Source of the DNA: an uncultured Maribacter sp.
Lineage (GTDB): Bacteria > Bacteroidota > Bacteroidia > Flavobacteriales > Flavobacteriaceae
DNA: 64,000 nt
Direction of reading: 5' to 3'
NCBI GenBank assembly: GCA_947493885.1
Contig: CANLTE010000003.1
Location: 434,001 to 498,000, forward strand
This document shows, piece by piece, positions 7,197 through 15,887 of the stretch. Under the pieces are notes generated by a model that was given only the letters and a program-made list of their open reading frames with translations, was not told where the DNA came from and made no database searches. The position numbers and the translations under genes were made by a program. Every line of letters starts with the position of its first letter. The stretch's first letter is position 1.

Positions 7197-8216
7197 TTAC
7201 TCATTATAAAGGTTTTGAATTTCTGAATTGGACAACGCCCTATCGTAAAGCCTTAAGTTATCTAAGCGACCTGTTAGGAAATTTGGATTTGAATCATATG
7301 GGTCAGTTCCAATGAAAAGTTCATATGGTGTTTGAGAAATACCAGATGTACCTATATTTTTTGAGGAAGATTCTACCCCGTTAATATATACTTTAAGAGA
7401 ACTACCATCAAAAGTTCCTACCAAATGGTTCCAAGAGTTAACATTAAGAGGCTCCCCTGCATTTAAACATTCTTGACAAAGACTCTGTGGGCAGGTATCA
7501 GGTTCAATACATATTTGTATTATACCACCACCATGCACCCACATACCATATCTAGAATGTCCTCCTGCGTCTGGATTCGTTTTTTCCAAAAGTGTATAAA
7601 ACCAACCATTTTGTTGTTCTTCATAATAAAACCACAATGCAATTGTCATTTCCTTATTTAGATTTATAGAACTACTATGAGGCACTTTTATGCTACTTTC
7701 ATTTGCTGCTAAAAAAGCTCCAGCCGAATTTTCTATGTCAAACCTATCAGGAGCATATGTAAAATTTATAGCTTCGGTAGGGTTGTTATGTATACTTTTA
7801 TCAGTTACGTCACTATCAAAATCCATACGAAGTACATAATCATCTGGAATTGGGCCTATTTCTTCTACTTCTTCTAAAACTTCAATAAATCCATTTTTCA
7901 CTTCTGAAGCTTCACCATTTGCAGATTTAACCTTTAAACTAACATCAAACATCCCAGCATTCTTATAAATGACTGTTGGAGATTTAATATTAGAGGTGCT
8001 AGGGTCTCCTCCTGGAAAAGACCATTCTCTAGTTACAACCTCCCCTTTCGACAAGTCGGTAAAATTAACGCTGCCATTTACGTCAATTTTTTGCACACTC
8101 GTATCAAAATCAACTGAAAGGTCTTCTTTTGGCTCTTCTTGGGTTTCGTTAGAAGAATGGCTACTGCAAGAAAAAACTATAAATAAAATTAAATAATAGG
8201 GTTTTATTATTTTCAT
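7197..8216 (-). CDS. Secreted lipoprotein with PKD and LamG (concanavalin-like) domains
   Basis: This 339-residue protein starts at ATG 8214-8216 with a lipoprotein signal (MKIIKPYYLILFIVFSCSS, lipid Cys17). A PKD domain lies at about 35-125 (VDFDTSVQKIDVNGSVNFTDLS, WSFPGGDPSTS), followed by a LamG/laminin-G jelly roll at about 140-338 (MTIALWFYYEEQ, NHLVGTFDGSSLKVYINGVESS, GRLDNLRLYDRALS). The fold suggests cell-surface carbohydrate or protein binding, not catalysis. A 25-residue upstream extension is possible but would bury the signal peptide. It lies just downstream of the beta-helix lipoprotein gene on the same strand, with a terminator between. Confidence 0.85.
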   Translation of the reverse strand: MKIIKPYYLILFIVFSCSSHSSNETQEEPKEDLSVDFDTSVQKIDVNGSVNFTDLSKGEVVTREWSFPGGDPSTSNIKSPTVIYKNAGMFDVSLKVKSANGEASEVKNGFIEVLEEVEEIGPIPDDYVLRMDFDSDVTDKSIHNNPTEAINFTYAPDRFDIENSAGAFLAANESSIKVPHSSSINLNKEMTIALWFYYEEQQNGWFYTLLEKTNPDAGGHSRYGMWVHGGGIIQICIEPDTCPQSLCQECLNAGEPLNVNSWNHLVGTFDGSSLKVYINGVESSSKNIGTSGISQTPYELFIGTDPYDSNPNFLTGRLDNLRLYDRALSNSEIQNLYNE

Positions 8217-8403
8217 ATTGGTTGAATAGAAGTGTAGTTTTAAAAGTTTATGTCGTAATAATAAATAATAGCTTACATTGAAATTTAACAATGCTCAGTA
8301 CATTTATCTTTAAAATTAATTAAGTAATAAACTCTAAGTACTAATCATCTAATTTTTACAAAAGCTGAGACAATTAAAAAAGAATTATCATGGTAATAAA
8401 AAA

Positions 8404-8425
8404 GCACCTAGAATAGGTGCTTTTT
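8404..8425. terminator. Rho-independent terminator after the beta-helix lipoprotein gene
   Basis: GCACCTA (8404-8410) and TAGGTGC (8414-8420) form a stem with a 3-nt loop, with an A6 run on the left and T5 on the right. On the minus strand it lies 24 bp after the stop codon at 8449. Confidence 0.85.
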
Positions 8426-8448
8426 ATTTGGTTTAATTGGGGTAAAGG

Positions 8449-10284
8449 CTATCGGTTAAAACCTCCTCTTATCCATTGATTTATATATGGAGCAGTTAAA
8501 TTAACATCCCAATTGTTGCGAGATTGCTCATAAAGTGTATTTATAAAATCATCCATTGTATTGCCTTTTCCTAACATGTTTATATAAGAATCAACATCTC
8601 TTTCTGGTTCCGGCCAATCTGAAATATCAAAAGTTTCTGCATCACTCTCATAATTAGAACGCCAAGCTTCAATATCCAAAGAATTTTTATTACTATAAAA
8701 CCAGCTTCCATTTGGGTTTTCTCCCATGTAATAATTTTTAGAAAACGAAAAACCAGATTCTCCATTATAACTTACTACAGCAGAACCACCTGAATCGTAA
8801 ATATAATTTCCAGAAACATTAATATTAGTCGCACTTCCCTCTGTTGTAATTCTTAACAATGAGAGGTTCCCGTTTCCTCCCGTAAGTCCATAAGCAATAT
8901 TATTTGTGAATGAAACATTTCGTGATTCCGTCTCGGTATTAATATGAATGGCAAACAGATTGGTTATTTCATTATTTTTTTGATGAAGAAATAAATTATT
9001 TTTCACTTCTCCCCCATCCCAATCTTTAACACCTAGTCCCCATGCTAAGGTTCTATTTGTAGGTTGACTTTTTCCAATATTAGAGAAAACATTATCACTT
9101 ATCATAATATTTTGAAATCTAAGTGGTCCGTTTTCATTACCTCCCATACTAATTCCTATTTCACCTTCAACATATAAGTTATCAACTAAAGCTACATCTC
9201 TAGAAGATGCGGGGCCGTCATTAGCTGTCCATTTTGAACCAATAGATGAGCTCCTTAAAAAAATATTTCCATAAAACAATACTCCCTTTGCATTTGCGAA
9301 ATAGGTATTGTGATTAAAGAAAGTTGCCTGACCATTATCAGCGTTCATATTATTAGTAGAATTTTGAACACGCCATCCATTGTGATCAAAAATATTTTCT
9401 TCCAATAAAATTGTAGTTCCATCTGTGTCTCCAGATCCGTTATAAAATAACCCTTGACTATGTGTTGATGGGTTATAGTTTCTTGAAAAAATATTACGAC
9501 GCAGTACTATTTTTTCCAATTTAACTTTTTCAGCAGCATCTACCTTACCTGTAATTACATTTCCTTTATACGAACGAAAAAAGCAATCTTCAATAAGCAC
9601 ATTTAATATTGGTTTGTCGTGACCATTAAAAAAGTTAAAACCAGGACCACCCGCTTGAAGCGATTCAAAATAAGCACCTTCATCATCTCGAGAATGTGCC
9701 CAAAATTTAATTCCAGATACAATTACATTTGTTATCTGCAGATTAGTAATTCCAGAAGCATAACCTGTACGTAACTCTGGACGGTTACCTTCACCATATG
9801 CTCCATAAATACTTCGTTCGTTAATAGATTTACCATGAGTTAACTTCAACGACTCATTCCAAACTTCTCCGGCAGCTAACAATAACACATCTGCCTGATT
9901 GTCTCTCATATTTTCTTGAGCAGCAGCAATAGTGGTATAAGCTTTTATATCACCACTTGGAGCAAAAGGGTTCTCTCCTACCTCTGGACTATCAACTCCA
10001 TAAATTTCGCCAGTATCATCGTTTCCACTAGAACTATTCACATAAATAATTCTACTGTCCGACTGTGCTTTTAGTATTGTAAAGCCATTTTCATCTTGTT
10101 CTGGCAACTCAAAATCGCTAACATTTAAAAAAGAAATTACTTGTTCTGGAACGTCTTGTTCTACGTTATTTTCATCAGAATTAACTGTTTCCGCTAAGTC
10201 TGTATCTGAAGAACAACTCCACAAAGCAAATACTCCGAAACTTAACGTAAATATTTTTTTTGAATAATGTACGATTTTTTTCAT
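8449..10284 (-). CDS. Secreted right-handed beta-helix lipoprotein (pectate-lyase-like fold)
   Basis: This 611-residue protein has a lipoprotein signal (lipid Cys24 in FALWSCSSD). From about residue 90 it has the hallmarks of a right-handed parallel beta-helix: IIYVNSSSGNDDTGE, then repeated N-rich coil turns such as VLIEDCFFRSYKGNVI, ILLEENIFDHNGWRV and IMISDNVFSNIG. The family includes polysaccharide lyases and hydrolases as well as non-enzymatic binders. I do not see a definite catalytic motif. It is likely surface-exposed and involved in polysaccharide degradation or binding. It stands next to the PKD-LamG lipoprotein, which may act on the same material. Confidence 0.85.
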   Translation of the reverse strand: MKKIVHYSKKIFTLSFGVFALWSCSSDTDLAETVNSDENNVEQDVPEQVISFLNVSDFELPEQDENGFTILKAQSDSRIIYVNSSSGNDDTGEIYGVDSPEVGENPFAPSGDIKAYTTIAAAQENMRDNQADVLLLAAGEVWNESLKLTHGKSINERSIYGAYGEGNRPELRTGYASGITNLQITNVIVSGIKFWAHSRDDEGAYFESLQAGGPGFNFFNGHDKPILNVLIEDCFFRSYKGNVITGKVDAAEKVKLEKIVLRRNIFSRNYNPSTHSQGLFYNGSGDTDGTTILLEENIFDHNGWRVQNSTNNMNADNGQATFFNHNTYFANAKGVLFYGNIFLRSSSIGSKWTANDGPASSRDVALVDNLYVEGEIGISMGGNENGPLRFQNIMISDNVFSNIGKSQPTNRTLAWGLGVKDWDGGEVKNNLFLHQKNNEITNLFAIHINTETESRNVSFTNNIAYGLTGGNGNLSLLRITTEGSATNINVSGNYIYDSGGSAVVSYNGESGFSFSKNYYMGENPNGSWFYSNKNSLDIEAWRSNYESDAETFDISDWPEPERDVDSYINMLGKGNTMDDFINTLYEQSRNNWDVNLTAPYINQWIRGGFNR

Positions 10285-10472
10285 GTTGTGTTTTTTTGGG
10301 GATACTTGTTATAAACCAAGAAAGGTTTATATTATTGTTTTGCTTTAACAGAAATAGCATTACTTTTCGACGTAATGCAAATACTACTTTTTTGAATGCT
10401 CAATGAAAGTGTTTTAAACTTAAAATAACAATAACTAAAGCTCTTTCGTCAAGATGTCGTTAATTAAAAGGT

Positions 10473-11888
10473 TTATTTAGAAAACAAGAATTCGTCTTTA
10501 AATATGTATGCTGACTTTTTATAATTGGAATTTACTTTTTGTAACTTGGAAATTACATTTTGAGGAATTTTTATAAAATCTTTATCAGGAATTATTATCA
10601 AAGCTTTCTTATTTGATGACGACAATAACCCTATTTTTTTTAACCCAATAACCTTCATTTTACCTCTTGTATAAAACTGACCTGAATAACTTTTGTAATT
10701 TAAATGATATACAGTATCGTAGGACGAACTTTTCTCGATGAAGTACTTATCAGTATTCATATAATAGGGCAACTGCTTTGTAACTAATCCGTATAAACAA
10801 GCGAACAAAGCTATTATGGGTACTAAATAACCAATTTGTAATATGTTTTTACTAAATGATATATTTTTCCACCAGTTTGTAATTAACAATGCTAATGGAA
10901 CCATTGCTGGCATAATATATGGGTGTATTAAACTTTTAGATATGGTAAAAAATATGGGTGTCCATAAAAACCATAAAAGCAAAAAGGTAACCCATTTGTT
11001 TTTTAATACCTCTTTTCGTTTTTGCCAGAATTTTAAAATCAAAACACCCCCCCAAGGAATCGTAAATAAAAGTAAAAAAACCCAAATTATTCCGTATGGT
11101 TGTGATTTAGGGAATCCATATTTGTCACCAACCCAAGTAGCATCAAAAAAACGTTTAAAATGTTCTCCAACAATAAAATAATCGATAAAACCTGGAGAAT
11201 ATAATTCTGCTATTAGGTACCACGGGAATCCTATTAATAGCATTATTAGAATTCCTGAAACCAAAGCTATTTTTTTAAATACTTCCTTGTGATTTCTATA
11301 AACTAATATCCAGATTACTATTGGTGGAAGTGTTAAAATGCCAACAATAGGACCTTTAGCTAATAAGCCAATGCCTAAGCCTACAAAAATTAAGTACTTC
11401 CAATATTTTTTTGCATTTTCTTGTATTGCCTCCCAAAAGGAAAGCATTACCATAGTTACCGAAAAAGCCAAGACAGTATCTGTAGAAACTACACCAGCAT
11501 GTATAATAAATTCTGGTATTGTTAATAAAACACAACCTGGTAAAAAAAAGGGTAAATATGCTCTTTTAGCATATTTACCCACAAAAAACACCAACATTAT
11601 AACCAGTAATAAATATGGTAATCTAACTACAAACTCATTTACTCCAAATACTTTAATACACAAGGCAGATAGCCATGTGGACAATGGAGGCTTTGCCCAA
11701 AAAGGTATGTCATAATCTATTTGAGGAGTTACCCAATTACCCGTTTCAACCATTATGCGTGCTATTTCAGCATATCTGGCCTCTGTTTTATCCATTAAAG
11801 GTAAAACCGCATTTAAAAAACCTCTAATAATTAATAGCATAACTACGCCAAAACCATAGAAAGAGGGGCTATTCAAATACCGTTTCAT
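10473..11888 (-). CDS. Glycosyltransferase family 39 / ArnT-like membrane protein
   Basis: This 471-residue polytopic inner-membrane protein has about eleven to twelve helices. The first periplasmic loop carries the GT-C signature DKTEARYAEIARIMVETGNW followed by PPLSTWL, as in ArnT and protein mannosyltransferases. It would transfer a sugar from a polyprenyl-phosphate donor to a lipid or protein on the periplasmic side. Its start overlaps by 20 bp the GT2 gene just upstream, which is of the type that makes such polyprenyl-phosphate sugars, so the two form a translationally coupled donor-synthase and transferase pair. The acceptor (lipid A or other) cannot be read from sequence. Confidence 0.88.
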   Translation of the reverse strand: MKRYLNSPSFYGFGVVMLLIIRGFLNAVLPLMDKTEARYAEIARIMVETGNWVTPQIDYDIPFWAKPPLSTWLSALCIKVFGVNEFVVRLPYLLLVIMLVFFVGKYAKRAYLPFFLPGCVLLTIPEFIIHAGVVSTDTVLAFSVTMVMLSFWEAIQENAKKYWKYLIFVGLGIGLLAKGPIVGILTLPPIVIWILVYRNHKEVFKKIALVSGILIMLLIGFPWYLIAELYSPGFIDYFIVGEHFKRFFDATWVGDKYGFPKSQPYGIIWVFLLLFTIPWGGVLILKFWQKRKEVLKNKWVTFLLLWFLWTPIFFTISKSLIHPYIMPAMVPLALLITNWWKNISFSKNILQIGYLVPIIALFACLYGLVTKQLPYYMNTDKYFIEKSSSYDTVYHLNYKSYSGQFYTRGKMKVIGLKKIGLLSSSNKKALIIIPDKDFIKIPQNVISKLQKVNSNYKKSAYIFKDEFLFSK

Positions 11889-12654
11889 TTCTTATGCTTT
11901 TGGGTTGATCTTTTATTTTATATGCTCTTCCTATATTTCGAAGATCTATCCATAGTTTAAAAAAATAGCTAAATGGAACACTAGAATTTTCTGTATCTGA
12001 CCATGACTTTAATGGAACTTCTTTAACCATATGTTTTATTTGTTTTTTTCCATATATCGCAATTAATCTATGAAAAAGCTCAACATCAAATAACCATCTA
12101 GAAATAAATTTATCATGAAAAAGTTTATTGGCCAATGTTCGTTCAAATACTTTACAACCGCATTGGGTATCATAAACTTTTAATCCAAGTTGATTAGAAA
12201 TTAAAGTTGCGATATACCTTCCAATTAAAAATCGATATAATTTTCGGTCAATAGTTGTATCCAATTTTGCTATGCGTGAACCAAAGGCAAAATTAGTAGC
12301 AATATCCACTTGTTTACTAACCGATACACATTCTGGTAAAGATGTAGAAAGGTCTGCATCTAAATATGCTATTTTTATGAAACTAAACTCATATAAACAC
12401 CTTAAAAAGCCTTCTCGTATAGCGGATGCTTTTCCTTTATTTTCAATCAAGTTTATGACTAAAACTTGCGAAGAAAAGTTATTTCTTAGCTGTTTTAACA
12501 CGTCTATTGTGTCGTCTGTTGAACCATCATTCACAAAACATAACAACACATTATCATTTTTTTTTAGGAAGTTACTATAGCATTCTATTTTAAATCTATA
12601 TTCCTCATTATAACACGGAATAACTACTACCAATTCAAAACTTGTATTCATCAA
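11869..12654 (-). CDS. Family 2 glycosyltransferase, dolichyl/undecaprenyl-phosphate hexose synthase-like
   Basis: This 261-residue GT-A enzyme reads VVVIPCYNEEYRF at the start, VNDGSTDDT at about 42-49 and DADLS (Asp99-Asp101) as the metal/nucleotide-sugar site, followed by DTQCGCKVF. This wording is that of dolichyl-phosphate beta-glucosyl/mannosyltransferases. There is no C-terminal membrane domain, so it acts at the cytoplasmic face and charges a polyprenyl phosphate. Its 3' end overlaps the GT39 gene. The promoter region upstream holds a 34-bp inverted repeat at 12767-12800. Confidence 0.9.
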   Translation of the reverse strand: MMNTSFELVVVIPCYNEEYRFKIECYSNFLKKNDNVLLCFVNDGSTDDTIDVLKQLRNNFSSQVLVINLIENKGKASAIREGFLRCLYEFSFIKIAYLDADLSTSLPECVSVSKQVDIATNFAFGSRIAKLDTTIDRKLYRFLIGRYIATLISNQLGLKVYDTQCGCKVFERTLANKLFHDKFISRWLFDVELFHRLIAIYGKKQIKHMVKEVPLKSWSDTENSSVPFSYFFKLWIDLRNIGRAYKIKDQPKSIRNETVFE

Positions 12655-12766
12655 AATTATAGTTTAAAGTAAAAATGCTTCATAGGCTTAATTAGGATTA
12701 AAAAAGAATGAATTATTTATTTTAATTCAAAAGTATCTTGCATTTAATTCTCTCTAAAACAAAACA

Positions 12767-12800
12767 GGTTCAGAATACGTATTTTGAACGTATTTGAACC
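12767..12800. repeat. 34-bp imperfect inverted repeat upstream of the glycosyltransferase pair
   Basis: The arms GGTTCA (12767-12772) plus ATACGT (12775-12780) match ACGTAT (12788-12793) plus TGAACC (12795-12800), twelve paired bases with a 7-nt centre. It lies 113 bp upstream of the GT2 start and about 100 bp downstream of the AraC-type gene. On the minus strand it is followed by TGTTTTGTTTTAG, so it could be a weak terminator of the AraC gene. Its size and symmetry also fit an operator. The rest of 12655-12903 shows nothing else recognisable. Confidence 0.5.
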
Positions 12801-12903
12801 ATGTAAAACATCCAAATTATTGATTATAAGGTGTTTTGGAAGCGTTTAATTTTAACAATACTGGCCTTTCGAAGGATAAAAAAACGATAGGGATAAGACC
12901 TTT

Positions 12904-13959
12904 TTAAGTTAATTGTTTTTTAAACTCACTAGGAGTCATTCCTTTTATTTTTTTAAAAGTAGTATTAAATGAAGATTTGGAATTGAAACCTACCTCTTTT
13001 GCAATAGCTAAAAGTGTATAATTTTGGTACGTTTTGTTTTGTAAACAAGAAACAAAATCTTCAACACGATAATGATTTAATAAATCTTGAAACCCAATAT
13101 TCATATGAACATTTAAAATTTCAGATAAATGCTGTCTTGGAATGTTAAGGCGTTTCGCAACATTATCCACGGTAAGTTTTTTGTTTTTAAATAACTTTTC
13201 TTCCGTCATTAAATATTTCAGTTCGTTTTTATAAAGTAAAACATCCTTTTGTTTTAAACTAGAGGTTTTGTATTTATCAGTATGCAAGCCAGATATGACT
13301 TCTTTAGGTACCATTATTAATTTATATAGTACATAGTAAAACAAAAAAATTGCAACTAATAATACGCCGTAACTATCTAGAAAAAAAGGTGATTCAAAGG
13401 ATTTTGTAAATAATACGGATACTTCATCAATTATAAAGATTGCAGTTAGTGGTATCGCAAAATATAGTAATTGATTTTCCTTTTTTGTTTTAATAATATG
13501 ATATACCGTATGGCATAAATACCCTATTAAAGAAATTTCCACAAGTATTTTTAATAATAAGGTAAAAGCATTAATTTCTAAAATACCCCATTCTTTTCCC
13601 GTAATTAACAAAACATTAATTACATAAGGTATAAAGTATATGTAATCTTTTGGATTAAAAACAGTATTACCTGATTTGTAATACCTAATGAATAAAAAGA
13701 AAAACGTAATTATTAAAGTATCGTGAAAAAAGTACCAATTAGCATTTTCAACAAACAGATTATAATTGTCGTCTCCAAGGGTATACAACATCACAGAAAC
13801 TACGCAGCCAAATAACAACCAAAAATTTGGTTTTTTATAGTACTTTTTATGCTTAAATACTATAAATAGTAAAAAAAAACCTTGTAACAAGGCAACAATT
13901 TGAATAGTCTTTAACATTGCGGGGTAGCTTAACAAGCTACTAAAATAAATTAAAATCAA
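12904..13959 (-). CDS. Membrane-bound AraC family transcriptional regulator
   Basis: This 351-residue protein has seven or so hydrophobic helices over residues 1-215 followed by a C-terminal AraC/XylS DNA-binding domain at about 245-350 (KLTVDNVAKRLNIPRQHLSEILN; TLLAIAKEVGFNSKSSFNTTFKK; GMTPSEFKKQL). This 7TM-AraC layout is common in Flavobacteriia and implies sensing at the inner membrane. The next gene downstream on the same strand is the GT2/GT39 pair, about 250 bp away and separated by the 34-bp inverted repeat, so it is a candidate regulator of that pair. The ligand is unknown. Confidence 0.88.
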   Translation of the reverse strand: MILIYFSSLLSYPAMLKTIQIVALLQGFFLLFIVFKHKKYYKKPNFWLLFGCVVSVMLYTLGDDNYNLFVENANWYFFHDTLIITFFFLFIRYYKSGNTVFNPKDYIYFIPYVINVLLITGKEWGILEINAFTLLLKILVEISLIGYLCHTVYHIIKTKKENQLLYFAIPLTAIFIIDEVSVLFTKSFESPFFLDSYGVLLVAIFLFYYVLYKLIMVPKEVISGLHTDKYKTSSLKQKDVLLYKNELKYLMTEEKLFKNKKLTVDNVAKRLNIPRQHLSEILNVHMNIGFQDLLNHYRVEDFVSCLQNKTYQNYTLLAIAKEVGFNSKSSFNTTFKKIKGMTPSEFKKQLT

Positions 13960-14004
13960 ATACTCAAATTACTACTATTTGCTAAAAAGTGTTAAATAAA
14001 AAAA

Positions 14005-14028
14005 GACAGGAATTTATCCTGTCTTTTT
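14005..14028. terminator. Terminator after the isochorismatase-like gene
   Basis: GACAGGA (14005-14011) pairs with TCCTGTC (14017-14023) around a 5-nt loop, flanked by A7 on the left and T5 on the right. It serves the minus-strand gene ending at 14062. Confidence 0.8.
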
Positions 14029-14061
14029 AACAACCAAACCAACACCTTATGAAACTCAAAA

Positions 14062-14793
14062 CTATTTTTTAAACGCCTTAATTTCTTGAACAATTTCTTC
14101 GGTAGTAAATACATGACTAGCTATCATTTGAAAATTAACCAATGAAGCTTCATAAGCATTTAACCCTGGTAATATTGCCCCAGCAGTAGCATCTTTAACT
14201 ACTGATACTTGAAAACCAGATTCTACTAAATCTCTCATGTGAGATTCTGTACATAAATTTGAAGACATACCTGCCAAAATCACCTTACCGTAACCGTGCT
14301 TACGTAATTGCAAAGCCAAATCGTTAGATTCTGGACCATATACTTTATGAGGACTTGTTACAACAACATTATCTTCAGAAATATACTTTTTGTAACGATC
14401 TAACCAGTCTGCTCCTGACCCTTCAAAACCATCTGTATGTAATACATGAGTTCTATCAAACATTTTAATTTTATGCATTAAAGCTTCTAAAGAACCCTCA
14501 ATTTTCCAATTGTGATCATGCTTAAAGTAATAATGTGGAGATACAAAAACAGTAATGTTTTTCTCTTTTGCTATTTTAAAAAGTTTTTCCAAATTTTCAA
14601 CGGTGTTATTTGCGGTAACACTTTCTCCTACTACACCCCACGTTACTCCATCAGGACTTAAAAAATCGTTTTGAGGGTCTGTAATAACAATTGCCGTTTG
14701 CTCATCAACTGTGAAACCTGGATCGGGTAATTGTGCGAATAAAGTTGATATGCCTGCTAAGGTCAAAACCAAGGTGATTTTTAATTTTTTCAT
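14062..14793 (-). CDS. Exported isochorismatase-family cysteine hydrolase
   Basis: This 243-residue protein has an N-terminal signal peptide (MKKLKITLVLTLAGISTLFA) and an isochorismatase-like domain. The nucleophile Cys181 lies in VILAGMSSNLCTESHMRDL, the catalytic Asp39 in VITDPQNDF, and SPHK around 147-150 may hold the lysine. The signal peptide makes it unusual, because most members are cytoplasmic amidases or hydrolases. An in-frame extension upstream to 14988 exists, but it overlaps the end of the AraC gene and lacks homology, so I start at ATG 14791-14793. It lies 106 bp downstream of an AraC-type regulator on the same strand, which probably controls it. Confidence 0.88.
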   Translation of the reverse strand: MKKLKITLVLTLAGISTLFAQLPDPGFTVDEQTAIVITDPQNDFLSPDGVTWGVVGESVTANNTVENLEKLFKIAKEKNITVFVSPHYYFKHDHNWKIEGSLEALMHKIKMFDRTHVLHTDGFEGSGADWLDRYKKYISEDNVVVTSPHKVYGPESNDLALQLRKHGYGKVILAGMSSNLCTESHMRDLVESGFQVSVVKDATAGAILPGLNAYEASLVNFQMIASHVFTTEEIVQEIKAFKK

Positions 14794-14899
14794 TGTTCTA
14801 TGTTTATGATTAATACTACGTTTGAATTCTGGTACAAATATCAGATATGTATTAACCATACGAATAGGTAATAATTCCCAAAGAGTTAGCAATATTTCC

Positions 14900-15724
14900 C
14901 TAAGCCCTATTTTCTTTGTATTGAGAAGGAGAAATACCTTCCTGTTTTTTAAAAAAACGACTAAATGCCTGAATATCATCATAACCAACTTCGTATGCGA
15001 TTTCTTTTATAGACATTGATGAATAATATAATAAACGGCGAGCTTCAAGCATTTTTCTTTCTTGAATGAATTGCAAGGGAGATTTTGAACCTATTTTTGA
15101 AAAAATATTGGAAAGTGTTTTTGGTGACTTATATAAAAGTGATGCGTATTCTGAAACCGAATGAATACTTTTAAAATGTTGTTCTACTAAAAAATTAAAT
15201 TCTCGAATAATATCTGAATCACCTTTTTCTACTGGATAATTAACCTGTTGTTTATATAGCCTGGCGCAAAGTATCAAGTACCTTTTGAGCATCATCTGTA
15301 ACATAGAAATTTGTAAATTATCTGTAGATTTCATTTCTATGCTAAACATCTCCCATAGTGTTTCAAATTTATTACATTCACACTCGGGTACCTTTACAAT
15401 AGGAAGCTGCGATGCTCCAAAAAATAAAACACCTTTACAGCCTACTTCCATATCATGATCTAAAATGCAATAAAATGGTCTATTGAATCTAAGAAACCTT
15501 ATTGTACCAATACTTTTAGCTTTCACATTATGAAATTCGGTTAGAAATACAATTTCGTTTTGTTTAAAATTATACGCCTTACCATCTATAACTAGAATAT
15601 TATTATTTTCCTGAAACCATAGCACCGTTAGGCTACTTTCAAGACGCTCTGATAATATCATAGAATTTTTACTGGTTATAATTTCCAGTTGTAAATACTC
15701 CGCAATACCTCCTAAAAACTTCAT
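14900..15724 (-). CDS. AraC family transcriptional regulator
   Basis: This 274-residue soluble regulator has an N-terminal cupin-like sensing half (about 1-150, with LVIDGKAYNFKQNEIVFL) and a C-terminal AraC double helix-turn-helix at about 180-272 (SVSEYASLLYKSPKTLSNIF; SIKEIAYEVGYDDIQAFSRF; EGISPSQYKENR). It is followed by the exported isochorismatase-like gene on the same strand. It is divergent from pta (163-bp gap). Probable local activator; inducer unknown. Confidence 0.9.
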   Translation of the reverse strand: MKFLGGIAEYLQLEIITSKNSMILSERLESSLTVLWFQENNNILVIDGKAYNFKQNEIVFLTEFHNVKAKSIGTIRFLRFNRPFYCILDHDMEVGCKGVLFFGASQLPIVKVPECECNKFETLWEMFSIEMKSTDNLQISMLQMMLKRYLILCARLYKQQVNYPVEKGDSDIIREFNFLVEQHFKSIHSVSEYASLLYKSPKTLSNIFSKIGSKSPLQFIQERKMLEARRLLYYSSMSIKEIAYEVGYDDIQAFSRFFKKQEGISPSQYKENRA

Positions 15725-15833
15725 TTATTTTCCTATGTAAAGTTTCTATTTAAGACTTAAGAGTCCTCTACCAATTTATTAGCCATTAAAAACTAACAAT
15801 TCTCATATTAACATTATTTATATTCATATAAAT

Positions 15834-15859
15834 TTGAAAACATAATAATTGTATCTTTT
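15834..15859 (+). promoter_or_regulatory. Candidate pta promoter
   Basis: TTG at 15834-15836 and TATCTTTT at 15852-15859 (one mismatch to TAnnTTTG) are spaced 15 bp apart, and the box ends 28 bp before the pta ATG. Weak but well placed. Confidence 0.3.
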
Positions 15860-15887
15860 AATAAGATAGTAAAAAATCAAATACTAC

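Noticed and set aside
14793-14988. Upstream extension of the isochorismatase-like gene to an earlier start
   Set aside because: It would overlap the 3' end of the AraC gene and put 65 non-homologous residues ahead of a normal signal peptide.
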